Shown: positions 1 to 5,173 of the stretch, one piece after another
How the letters are laid out: the number at the start of each line of letters is the position of its first letter
How positions within the stretch are numbered: the first letter of the stretch is position 1
Assembly: GCA_021443045.1 (NCBI GenBank)
Contig: JABUUT010000052.1
Span: 13,558-18,775, forward strand
Reading direction: 5' to 3'
Source: Fibrobacteraceae bacterium
Lineage (GTDB): Bacteria > Fibrobacterota > Fibrobacteria > Fibrobacterales > Fibrobacteraceae
Length of the DNA: 5,218 bases
Program-made: the position numbers and the translations under genes
Notes under the pieces: model-generated
The model's input: only the letters and a program-made list of their open reading frames with translations
What the model was told of the DNA's origin: nothing
Database searches by the model: none

Positions 1-1
1 C

Positions 2-139
2 GGCTCAATTATGGAGAAGCTTGCTTGGCCGCAATACTCGCCTTACGGAATTGTGGCCATTTTGGATGCCTACGGCATCAGCTCTGCATCTTGCATGGTT
101 ATTCTCGGTGTCGACGGGGTTATTGTTCTACAAGAGTGA
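2..139 (+). CDS. C-terminal fragment of an unidentified hydrophobic protein (5' end outside window)
   Basis: An open frame runs in from the left edge and ends at TGA 137-139, giving 45 residues ending in ...GVDGVIVLQE. The last 30 residues are rich in Ile, Val, Leu, Ala and Gly (for example GIVAILDAYG and MVILGVDGVIV), compatible with a membrane segment or a buried hydrophobic core. I do not recognise the family. I prefer this frame because its codons follow the purine-first pattern typical of coding DNA (gtg gcc att, gat gcc, ggc atc, ggt gtc gac), but the other two plus-strand frames are also open here, so the call is uncertain. No terminator-like hairpin follows the stop directly; a repeat-rich spacer begins within about 20 bases. 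Confidence 0.5.
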   Translation, partial: GSIMEKLAWPQYSPYGIVAILDAYGISSASCMVILGVDGVIVLQE

Positions 140-160
140 AATATACAAAAATTGAATTAC

Positions 161-191
161 GGTGGTTGGTGGCTGGTGGCTAGTGGTTGGT
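161..191. repeat. Tandem GGTGGYT heptamer repeat (about 4.4 units)
   Basis: The units GGTGGTT, GGTGGCT, GGTGGCT and AGTGGTT follow each other without gaps from 161 to 188, then a partial GGT. It is G/T-rich on this strand with many GG doublets, so a weak two-tier G-quadruplex is conceivable. It lies between the putative gene end at 139 and the hairpin-rich block beginning near 211. No coding role is apparent. Confidence 0.75.
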
Positions 192-210
192 ATTCGCCTA
201 TGGACCCTAG

Positions 211-237
211 CTGTCCTTCGGACAGTTCCGCCTGCGG
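211..237. repeat. Two adjacent small hairpins inside the repeat-rich spacer
   Basis: CTGTCC-TTC-GGACAG (211-225) is a perfect 6-bp stem with a three-base loop, followed at once by CCGC-CT-GCGG (228-237), a 4-bp palindrome-like element. No T-tract follows, so these are not convincing terminators. They directly precede the repeat at 241-272 and probably belong to the same spacer element. Confidence 0.5.
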
Positions 238-240
238 CTC

Positions 241-272
241 GGTTATGGGCCTGCAAGCAGTCCCGCAACACT
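241..272 (+). repeat. Dispersed repeat, copy 1 (inverted copy at 1249-1280)
   Basis: The core ATGGGCCTGCAAGCAGT is identical to the reverse complement of the segment around 1261-1277. Over the whole 32 bases the two copies differ at about 4 positions (28 of 32 identical by eye). The copies are in opposite orientation, one on each side of tmk. Both sit in gene-free DNA. This looks like a dispersed intergenic repeat, not a regulatory site, though a structural RNA role cannot be excluded. Confidence 0.7.
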
Positions 273-318
273 CGCCCTTTGGCGTAATCGCTCCACTACG
301 TTCCGTTTCAGGGTGACA
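271..318 (-). repeat. 'gattacgcc' hairpin repeat, copy 1 (second copy at 5174-5217)
   Basis: Read on the minus strand this starts TGTCA, then CCTG, and ends with CGATTACGCC, a four-base loop, and GGCGAG. The copy at 5174-5217 has the same start and the same end. In each, CGCC pairs with GGCG (273-276 with 281-284 here) while the loop differs (AAAG on this strand versus CCAA), and the middle of the element has drifted. Conserved stem with variable loop supports a repeat family with a maintained hairpin. Confidence 0.65.
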
Positions 319-336
319 GAGGATAAGCATACTCAC

Positions 337-371
337 TGGATTGCCGCGTCGCTTCGCTCCTCGCAATGACA
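337..371. repeat. Interspersed 'attgc...gcaat' repeat element
   Basis: The element starts TGGATTGCCGCG and ends CTCGCAATGACA, with ATTGC (340-344) and GCAAT (363-367) as inverted ends around a GC-rich, CGCTTCGC-containing centre. A partial relative (TGTCATTGCG, reverse complement of 362-371) lies at 5103-5112. From memory, similar 'attgcgaggagcgaagcg' segments are common between genes in many bacterial genomes. It gives rise to spurious open frames on both strands. Confidence 0.6.
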
Positions 372-445
372 TTCTATCGTCTATTAGTGGACCCTATTGG
401 TCGCGATGCCCCCTAAAAAAATCATTTTCAGGGTTAGCCTTTTGC

Positions 446-470
446 AAATGGTACCATAAAAAATGGTATC
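446..470 (+). promoter_or_regulatory. Inverted and direct repeat just upstream of tmk
   Basis: GGTACCAT (450-457) and ATGGTATC (463-470) form an 8-base inverted repeat with one G:T pair around AAAAA. The same region also holds a near direct repeat, AAATGGTACC (446-455) and AAATGGTATC (461-470). It ends only 8 bases before the tmk ATG. It could be an operator or a 5'-UTR hairpin. I see no good -35/-10 pair, so the promoter position is unknown. Confidence 0.35.
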
Positions 471-478
471 TTTACATT

Positions 479-1114
479 ATGTTAAAGACTGCAAAACGTT
501 TTTTTTGTTTGGAGGGCATCGACGGCTCGGGTAAGAGTACCCAGCTGGATTTGCTCAAGTCGGCTTTAGAAGAAAGGGGTTTCTCCTGCCTCAAGATTCG
601 TGAACCGGGCGGTGTGGAAATTTCCGAAAGGATTCGCGGCCTGCTTCTGGACCCTGCTTTTAAGGGCCGCATGAGCGACAAGGCGGAACTTTTGCTGTAC
701 AATGCAGCTCGTGCCCAGTTGATTCATGAGGTTATTGAGCCTGCTTTGGCAGAGGGCAAAGTGGTTTTGGCAGACCGTTTTAGCTGGAGCACCTATGCTT
801 ACCAGGGTTTTGGTCGTAGCCTTGGGGCAGAGGAAGTGCAGCACCTTACCGAAATTACCTGTGGCGGCTGCTTGCCTGAGCTCACTTTGGTTATGGATAT
901 TGACGTGGCCCGAGGGCGTGCTCGCATGGAAAAGCGTGGCGGGGAGCCAGACCGTTTGGAACAAGAGAAGGCGGACTTCTTTGAAAGGGTCCGCCAGGGT
1001 TACCTGGAAGCTTCCCGAAAATACCCTGAAGCGGTGGTGGCCATAGATGCCGACCGCACTCCAGAGGATATTCAGAGAGAGGTTCTCCAGCTCGTGTTAT
1101 CGAGACTCACTTAG
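479..1114 (+). CDS. tmk: Thymidylate kinase (dTMP kinase)
   Basis: This cytosolic enzyme phosphorylates dTMP to dTDP with ATP, an essential step of dTTP synthesis. The 211-residue product matches the usual 200-215. Visible motifs are the P-loop GIDGSGKST (13-21), the substrate-binding REPGG (41-45), ELLLY (70-74), the DRF motif (99-101) followed by STYAYQG (104-110), and the LID region RARMEKRGGEPDRLE near 137-151. The P-loop lacks the arginine of the eukaryotic type and the LID is rich in basic residues, as in bacterial type II enzymes. The start at 479 puts the P-loop at the normal distance from the N-terminus; upstream in-frame DNA is repeat sequence (337-371), so longer starts such as TTG 341 are unlikely. 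No Shine-Dalgarno sequence precedes the ATG (TTTACATT instead), which is odd. The gene stands alone and converges on a tiny ORF four bases downstream. Confidence 0.96.
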   Translation: MLKTAKRFFCLEGIDGSGKSTQLDLLKSALEERGFSCLKIREPGGVEISERIRGLLLDPAFKGRMSDKAELLLYNAARAQLIHEVIEPALAEGKVVLADRFSWSTYAYQGFGRSLGAEEVQHLTEITCGGCLPELTLVMDIDVARGRARMEKRGGEPDRLEQEKADFFERVRQGYLEASRKYPEAVVAIDADRTPEDIQREVLQLVLSRLT

Positions 1115-1118
1115 TTTT

Positions 1119-1193
1119 TTATGCGTTTTGCAGCACGGAAAGAACTAAGATAAGCACCAGTCCAACGGAGAGGGCTATTTCCATGTTTTTCAT
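1119..1193 (-). CDS. Putative small single-pass membrane peptide (24 aa)
   Basis: Reading the minus strand from ATG (1193-1191) to TAA (1121-1119) gives the 24-residue product MKNMEIALSVGLVLILVLSV followed by LQNA. After a short polar or charged start (MKNME), residues 6-21 are almost wholly Ile, Leu, Val, Ala and Gly, long enough for one membrane helix. AAGGAG (1204-1199 on the minus strand) lies 5 bases before the ATG, a near-ideal ribosome binding site and stronger than that of most neighbours. It converges on tmk with four bases between stop codons. The family is unknown. The tail 'VLQNA' loosely recalls the first helix of LapA/DUF1049 proteins and hydrophobic starts of SecG-like proteins, so a truncated relic is one alternative to a real small protein. 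No clear promoter or terminator was found. Confidence 0.5.
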   Translation of the reverse strand: MKNMEIALSVGLVLILVLSVLQNA

Positions 1194-1248
1194 ATAAGCT
1201 CCTTTTGGTCACCTCAAAAAATTCATTTGACCAATCCTGCCTAAGGCT

Positions 1249-1280
1249 AGCGTCGCGGTACTGCTTGCAGGCCCATGACC
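1249..1280 (-). repeat. Dispersed repeat, copy 2 (inverted relative to 241-272)
   Basis: The reverse complement of this segment reads GGTCATGGGCCTGCAAGCAG and continues TACCGCGACGCT, matching 241-272 at about 28 of 32 positions. Similarity continues more weakly on the left-hand side of the element (CCTGCTACGGCCAG here versus CCTGCGGCTCG there). It sits in the gene-free DNA between the small minus-strand ORF and the MATE gene. Confidence 0.7.
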
Positions 1281-1294
1281 TGGCCGTAGCAGGA

Positions 1295-1308
1295 TGCACT
1301 TTAGTGCA
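1295..1308. other. Short hairpin at the edge of repeat copy 2
   Basis: TGCAC-TTTA-GTGCA forms a perfect 5-bp stem with a four-base loop. It is followed on the + strand by AAGCAATTTTTA, a poor T-tract offset by six bases, so it is at best a weak terminator. It may be part of the repeat element that ends at 1280. Confidence 0.35.
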
Positions 1309-1369
1309 AAGCAATTTTTAGAGGAGCCCTTGTTTTTGTTTTCGTTCTCCTATATGCAAAAGCTGTGCC

Positions 1370-1394
1370 AATTTTTGGAGTGTCCGCAAAAATT
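1370..1394. promoter_or_regulatory. Perfect 8-bp inverted repeat upstream of the MATE gene
   Basis: AATTTTTG (1370-1377) and CAAAAATT (1387-1394) are exact reverse complements separated by 9 bases. A TATAGT sequence resembling a -10 box lies about 30 bases downstream (1423-1428), but no matching -35 was found. The position would suit a regulator-binding site for the MATE gene. The arms are AT-rich and could arise by chance. Confidence 0.35.
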
Positions 1395-1448
1395 CCCAAA
1401 AAAAAGTTTTAGCGTCCCCTTTTATAGTATGGTCATTCAAAAAGAAAC

Positions 1449-1490
1449 GGAGGATGTTGCACTACTGAAACACAAAGTGTGTCTTTTTTC
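1449..1490 (+). promoter_or_regulatory. Possible leader with terminator-like hairpin before the MATE gene
   Basis: CGGAGG (1448-1453) is a ribosome-binding-like purine run abutting a four-codon frame (ATG TTG CAC TAC TGA, 1454-1468). Just after it, ACACA-AAG-TGTGT (1470-1482) forms a 5-bp stem followed by C and six T (1484-1489), ending 46 bases before the MATE start. The arrangement is reminiscent of an attenuator or of a weak intrinsic terminator. The stem is short and the ATG is too close to the purine run, so this is speculative. Confidence 0.25.
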
Positions 1491-1535
1491 TACATTGTAC
1501 TTATGGGCGCAAATCCCTGCGTTTTGAGGTCTTTT

Positions 1536-2885
1536 ATGCCAAAAAATTTATACGAAGGCAGCATACTTAAAAATATTTGGATTTTTTCCATCCCTTTTCT
1601 TCTGTCTAATTTTTTACAGACCTTTTACGGCATGGCCGATTTGTTTATTGTGGGCCAATGGACGGATGCTGCCGGCATTACGGCGGTGGCGGTTGGAAGC
1701 CAGGTAATGCATTTTATTACAGTTATTCTAGTAGGCTTAGCCATGGGAACTACTGTTCTTATTGGTCAGGGGGTTGGATCCCATCGGGAACGGAGCATAG
1801 GGAAAATATTAGGAAACACCGCAGTGCTTTTTATTGGGGTTTCTCTAGTGGGTATGGCCTTACTGCTTTTGCTCTGCCCTCAAATGGTAAGTGTGCTTGA
1901 AACTCCCAAAGAGGCTGTCGCCGAAACAAAAAGCTACCTGACTATCTGTTTTTTAGGCATTCCCTTTATTACAGCCTACAATGTGATTGCGGCGGCCTTT
2001 CGCGGTCTTGGAGATTCTAAGAGCCCCATGTTTTTTGTGGCTTTGGCTTGCGTGCTGAATATTGCCCTTGATTTTGCTTTGGTAGGTGGCTTTAACATGG
2101 GTGCCGCTGGTGCTGCCTTTGCCACTGTACTGTCGCAAGCGTTTAGCGTTGTGGCTGCGTTGTGGGCCATACGCTATTCTAAATGGGTGAACTTTGGTAT
2201 TCAGTTAAGAAGGCGGGATTTTCGCCTTAACAAAAGCATACTCAAGGCCCTTGCTTTTATAGGCATCCCTGTGGCTTGCCAAGATGGCTTTATTCAGGTT
2301 TCTTTTTTGTTTATTACAGCCATAGCCAATTCCCGTGGGCTAGAAATCGCGGCTGCTGTGGGCATTGTGGAAAAAATTATATGTTTTTTATTCTTGGTGC
2401 CTTCGGCAATGCTTTCGACGGTTTCGGCCATCAGTGCCCAGAATATTGGGGCGGGGCGGTATGACCGAGCAAAAAAAACTTTGGCTTGCGGCATTGGTAT
2501 TGCGGCTGGTTTCGGCCTTTTGGTGTCGGTGCTGTTCCAGTTTGTTTCGGAGCCAGTGCTGGCTTGGTTTACCAACGATTTAAGGGTGATTACTTTTGGG
2601 GCGCAGTACCTGCGGGCCTATGTTTTTGACTGTCTGGTAGCAGGGATTCATTTTTGCTTTAGCGGTTATTTTTGTGCCTGTGGCCTTTCTTTTATTTCTT
2701 TTATTCACAATGCCTTGTCTATTGTGTGCATGCGAGTTCCCGGGGCTTATCTGGCATCAGTGTGGTACCCCGACAATCTGTTTCCCATGGGTGTTGCAAC
2801 CATGTCGGGGTCTGCTTTGTCGGTGGTTATTTGTGTTTGCGTATTTGGGGTTATGGAAAAAAGACGCCTCCGGAACAAAGTCTAG
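1536..2885 (+). CDS. MATE-family multidrug/Na+ (or H+) antiporter
   Basis: This inner-membrane secondary transporter would export drugs or metabolites in exchange for Na+ or H+. The 449-residue length and two similar halves of hydrophobic helices (about 10-215 and 235-440) fit the twelve-helix MATE fold. Family features include the N-terminal EGSILKN and ADLFIVG (Asp35, at the position of the cation-binding Asp of NorM), AFRGLGDSKSP (154-164), LDFALVGGFNMGAAGAAFAT (178-196), and QNIGAGRYDRA (302-312). The start at 1536 is chosen because TGAGGT lies 5 bases upstream and MPKNLYEGS matches usual MATE N-termini; the upstream GTG 1479 and ATG 1503 lack such a site and would add 19 or 11 untypical residues. 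The product is rich in Cys (several near 374-434). It is monocistronic and convergent with the TolC-like gene 34 bases away. The substrate cannot be read from the sequence. Confidence 0.93.
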   Translation: MPKNLYEGSILKNIWIFSIPFLLSNFLQTFYGMADLFIVGQWTDAAGITAVAVGSQVMHFITVILVGLAMGTTVLIGQGVGSHRERSIGKILGNTAVLFIGVSLVGMALLLLLCPQMVSVLETPKEAVAETKSYLTICFLGIPFITAYNVIAAAFRGLGDSKSPMFFVALACVLNIALDFALVGGFNMGAAGAAFATVLSQAFSVVAALWAIRYSKWVNFGIQLRRRDFRLNKSILKALAFIGIPVACQDGFIQVSFLFITAIANSRGLEIAAAVGIVEKIICFLFLVPSAMLSTVSAISAQNIGAGRYDRAKKTLACGIGIAAGFGLLVSVLFQFVSEPVLAWFTNDLRVITFGAQYLRAYVFDCLVAGIHFCFSGYFCACGLSFISFIHNALSIVCMRVPGAYLASVWYPDNLFPMGVATMSGSALSVVICVCVFGVMEKRRLRNKV

Positions 2886-2919
2886 CGGCGGCCTGGAAAA
2901 CTTTCGGTGCCCAGATGTT

Positions 2920-4218
2920 TTAATCCAGTTTCCCTTGATACAGTTCTAGTAGTTTGCGTGAAAGCAGGCTTGTGTATTTGGCTTGCGTTAAAGTGATGCG
3001 GGCGTTTTCCAAACTATTTTTTTGGGATAGGTAGTCGGTATAGGTTAGGGCTCCTGCATTGCGCTGTTCTTCGGCTACGCTTAATGCTTCAGTTTCGGCT
3101 TGTACTTGAAGAATGGCGGCTTTCCACTTAAGGTCGGCGGCCTGGGCATCTAGCAAAAGCTTTTCCAAGTTGTTTTGCAAGTTCTTTGAGGTCTCTTGCA
3201 GAGCTATTTGGCTAGACTGTTCACTAATTTGGGCGGAGAGAATTTTATTTTCGGTGGCTCCAGCGTCAATAATGGGAATGTTGATACCCAGGGTTACGGA
3301 ATGGTTGTATCCATTTTTGAGTTGCCTTCCGTAGCGGTCCGATTCCCAGGCTTGAAAACCAGTTTGGGCATTGGCACCCAAGGTAACGCTGATGGAGTTG
3401 TTCTTGCCTGCCAGCTTTGTGTTTTTTTGGGCGGCTGCCACGGACAAACTGTCGGATTTGAGACCGGCATGAGTTCGCTCTGCCTCTCTGGAAAGTTCTT
3501 CAAGAGTGGGCAGGGCTGGCAGGGAATCGGGAGAAACAAAGCTGGTTTCGGGTGCGGTTACAGAGAACTCTTGATTTTGGTCTAGTTCCAGCAGTTGCCG
3601 CATACTGGTGGTGGTGGTGTTCAGGGTTTGTTCTGCCGTTAGCAGCGATACCTGTTTTTGAAGCACATTGGATTGGGATTGGGTAAGGTCTTTTTTGGTG
3701 ATGGATCCGGCTTCGTACAGTTTGCCGTAATGTTCAAATTCGGCCTGGGCCAATTCTACGGAGGACTGGGCTATGCGGATGTTTTCCATGGAGGCCAACA
3801 TGGACATGTAAATGTTAATGACATTTTCTTGGACATTCCGTTCGGTTTGCTTGGTGGCCATTTGGCTAGCCTGCTTGGAAAGCTGGTTGGCTTCTACAGA
3901 AAGACTGGTGGCGCCGCCGTTCCAAAGAACCATTGAACCGGAGAGACCGGCCTGAAAACGGTAGTGGTCCTGCGGGCCTGGTGCAAAGGGGCTGTCGTAG
4001 AGGGTGTTGTTGATGTGGGCACTCACCGTGGGGTAGTCCCCAATTTTGGCCTGTCTTATATTTACTTCGGCCTGTTGCTCTCTCAATTTTGCGGTGGTGA
4101 GCTGTAGGCTTTCTTTTTTAGCCTGGTTCAGGCAGTCTTCCAATGTCCAGGCTCCGCCTGCGAGGGCTAGGGAGGTACTTGCCAAAATTGCCAAAATAAC
4201 AGTTCGTGTTTTTTTCAT
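2920..4218 (-). CDS. TolC-family outer-membrane efflux protein
   Basis: The 432-residue product has a Sec signal peptide (MKKTR, hydrophobic core, cleavage probably after ALA at 18-20). Two outer-membrane-efflux repeats follow, roughly 24-212 and 236-430. Each has long Gln/Ala/Glu/Leu-rich helices and the typical turn motif: KLYEAGSITKKDLTQSQSNV (166-185) and EEQRNAGALTYTDYLSQKNS (383-402). These form the periplasmic helical barrel, and the stretches near 62-100 and 275-315 would be the membrane beta strands. TolC-like trimers give the exit duct for tripartite RND, ABC or MFS pumps or type I secretion. No adaptor or pump gene is present here, so its partner is encoded elsewhere. The start at 4218 is the only Met before the signal peptide; AAAAGGG lies very close to it, so the ribosome site is weak. 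It starts 44 bases after a terminator, so it should have its own promoter; TATACA at 4263-4258 is a poor candidate. Confidence 0.94.
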   Translation of the reverse strand: MKKTRTVILAILASTSLALAGGAWTLEDCLNQAKKESLQLTTAKLREQQAEVNIRQAKIGDYPTVSAHINNTLYDSPFAPGPQDHYRFQAGLSGSMVLWNGGATSLSVEANQLSKQASQMATKQTERNVQENVINIYMSMLASMENIRIAQSSVELAQAEFEHYGKLYEAGSITKKDLTQSQSNVLQKQVSLLTAEQTLNTTTTSMRQLLELDQNQEFSVTAPETSFVSPDSLPALPTLEELSREAERTHAGLKSDSLSVAAAQKNTKLAGKNNSISVTLGANAQTGFQAWESDRYGRQLKNGYNHSVTLGINIPIIDAGATENKILSAQISEQSSQIALQETSKNLQNNLEKLLLDAQAADLKWKAAILQVQAETEALSVAEEQRNAGALTYTDYLSQKNSLENARITLTQAKYTSLLSRKLLELYQGKLD

Positions 4219-4262
4219 GCCCTTTTGATGCCTAGAGAGGCTTTTGAGTTGCTTATGTGTAT

Positions 4263-4298
4263 AAAAAATAAAAAAACTCCCACCTAAAAAGGCAGGAG
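4263..4298 (-). terminator. Intrinsic terminator after tRNA-Val
   Basis: On the minus strand CTCCTGCC (4298-4291) pairs with GGTGGGAG (4284-4277), an 8-bp stem with two G:T pairs and loop TTTTTA. It is followed by seven T, one A and six T (4276-4263). This is the clearest terminator in the window. It ends transcripts from the tRNA promoter, and any read-through from the EIIA gene, before the TolC-like gene. Confidence 0.88.
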
Positions 4299-4305
4299 CG
4301 CTTAG

Positions 4306-4380
<75 letters not shown>

Positions 4381-4392
4381 AATGTGAGCACA

Positions 4393-4421
4393 AATATATA
4401 AAAAAATTCATGCTCTGTAAA
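4393..4421 (-). promoter_or_regulatory. Sigma70-type promoter of tRNA-Val
   Basis: On the minus strand TTTACA (4421-4416) and TATATT (4398-4393) are separated by exactly 17 bases. Each matches the housekeeping consensus at 5 of 6 positions. A start near 4386 would lie a few bases ahead of the mature tRNA end at 4380. The -35 box begins 4 bases after the stop codon of the EIIA gene. Confidence 0.75.
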
Positions 4422-4425
4422 GAGA

Positions 4426-4890
4426 TTACAAGTACTTATCTTCGGCGCTGCGGAGAATTGTTAAAAACTCGGCAGGGGTGGTGGAAGCAATAAGATCCTT
4501 GCGAACGCCTCCATCGGCCAACAGACGGCTAACGGACGAAAGCGCCTTAAGGTGCGGGCCTACCGTATTTCCTGGGCTTACAATAAGGATAATCAGATAA
4601 ACGGGTTCACCGTCAAAAGACTGAAAATCAAGGCCCTTTTCTACTGTGGCTGCCACCATGCACATGCGATCCACATAATCTATTTTAGTGTGGGGAACTG
4701 CCAAGCCACAACCGATACCGGTGGAACGGCTCTGTTCTCGCTGCCAAACTGCATCGAAAATTTCATCCCGATGTTCCAGCTTGTAGGCACTGCAGAGTGT
4801 GTCTACCATTTCGTTGAGAATGGCTTCTTTCGTCTCACTTGCAGAATTAATAAGAATGCAGTTGTCGACGAATCTTTCAGAAAGACGCAT
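4426..4890 (-). CDS. PTS EIIA protein (PtsN/fructose-type, PTS_EIIA_2 family)
   Basis: This cytosolic phosphocarrier accepts phosphate from HPr or NPr on a histidine. In PtsN proteins it acts as a regulator of nitrogen, potassium or envelope functions instead of feeding a sugar transporter. The 154-residue product is one EIIA domain. GIGCGLAVPHTKID (58-71) holds the phosphorylated His67, and PGNTVGPHLKALSSVSRLL (106-124) holds the conserved second His113. The start at 4890 is preceded by AGAGGA with about 6 bases spacing and gives the usual N-terminus; an upstream TTG at 4917 would add nine residues (MFFIIKRKT) with no better site. No EIIB, EIIC, HPr, EI, rpoN or hpf gene is seen nearby, so this is a lone EIIA and a regulatory PtsN-like role is an inference. 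No terminator separates it from the tRNA gene downstream. Confidence 0.9.
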   Translation of the reverse strand: MRLSERFVDNCILINSASETKEAILNEMVDTLCSAYKLEHRDEIFDAVWQREQSRSTGIGCGLAVPHTKIDYVDRMCMVAATVEKGLDFQSFDGEPVYLIILIVSPGNTVGPHLKALSSVSRLLADGGVRKDLIASTTPAEFLTILRSAEDKYL

Positions 4891-5102
4891 AGTTTTCCTC
4901 TTTATTATGAAAAACAACTTACAGACTCTGGGAGCCTACAAATTGTTTATTGGCTCTATTTTAGAAAAAAATAGTGGCTTTTGGGAGGGTTTTAGGGGTT
5001 TTTAAGTAAAAAAAGAAGGTTTTAATAACATCTAGGCAAAAAAATGAGCTTTAAAGGCAAAAGAGGTCGCGACGATGTCGCTTTGGGGAGTGGGGTAGTT
5101 CC
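4891..5102. other. Gene-free spacer upstream of the EIIA gene, with small inverted repeats
   Basis: This stretch should hold the EIIA promoter, but I cannot name a convincing -35/-10 pair. It contains an imperfect hairpin TTGTAGGCT/AGTCTGTAA (4941-4919 on the minus strand, three G:T pairs) in the probable EIIA 5' UTR. It also contains CTATTTT/AAAATAG (4956-4962 and 4968-4974), three G-runs (4983-4985, 4987-4989, 4995-4998), and GCGAC-GAT-GTCGC near 5069-5081. A 30-codon + strand frame from 5044 lacks a good ribosome site and runs into repeat DNA, so I do not call it. Confidence 0.4.
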
Positions 5103-5112
5103 TGTCATTGCG
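5103..5112 (-). repeat. Partial copy of the 'attgc...gcaat' element
   Basis: TGTCATTGCG is the exact reverse complement of 362-371, one end of the element at 337-371. The rest of the element is not recognisable here, so it may be a decayed remnant. Ten bases is short; the nearby repeat at 5174 supports the assignment. Confidence 0.35.
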
Positions 5113-5134
5113 CTTGACTCTGGGCCTCAGCAAT

Positions 5135-5156
5135 AAAAACAATCAAGCTTGTTTTT
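5135..5156. other. Perfect 8-bp inverted repeat (AAAAACAA/TTGTTTTT)
   Basis: AAAAACAA (5135-5142) and TTGTTTTT (5149-5156) pair perfectly around TCAAGC. The element has A and T runs in its arms, so it resembles a symmetrical AT-rich terminator, but the stem is GC-poor. It lies between two pieces of repeat DNA with no gene directly on either side in this window. Confidence 0.4.
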
Positions 5157-5173
5157 GCAGCATTCGGCCTGCG

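Noticed and set aside
161..318. Possible CRISPR array or phage attachment site in the repeat-rich spacer
   Set aside because: Repeat units are 7 bases in direct tandem without spacers, there are no cas or integrase genes, and no duplicated tRNA end is present.
157..372. 71-codon minus-strand open frame across the left spacer
   Set aside because: It is made entirely of repeat elements (the heptamer tract, the 'gattacgcc' element and the 'attgc' element), has no ribosome site and no protein-like composition.
341..478. 46-residue N-terminal extension of tmk from TTG 341
   Set aside because: The extension is translated from the interspersed repeat at 337-371 and spacer. The ATG at 479 gives the normal family length and P-loop position.
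566..964. 132-codon minus-strand frame opposite tmk
   Set aside because: It is a shadow frame of thymidylate kinase with no motif or ribosome site.
1111..1314. 67-codon minus-strand frame opposite the tmk tail
   Set aside because: It runs through repeat copy 2, has no ribosome site and overlaps the better supported 24-codon ORF in another frame.
1294..1527. 77-codon + strand frame before the MATE gene
   Set aside because: No ribosome site, low-complexity Phe/Lys-rich content, starts in the repeat-edge hairpin and overlaps likely regulatory DNA.
3196..3585. 129-codon + strand frame inside the TolC-like gene
   Set aside because: It is a shadow of a strong coding region on the opposite strand and has no family features.
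4552..4974. 140-codon + strand frame opposite the EIIA gene
   Set aside because: It is antisense to a well supported EIIA domain, with no ribosome site and no recognisable motifs.
5044..5136. 30-codon + strand frame (MSFKGKRGRDDVALGSGVVP...)
   Set aside because: The only upstream purines are a weak AGG, and the second half is translated from repeat DNA that includes the TGTCATTGCG fragment.
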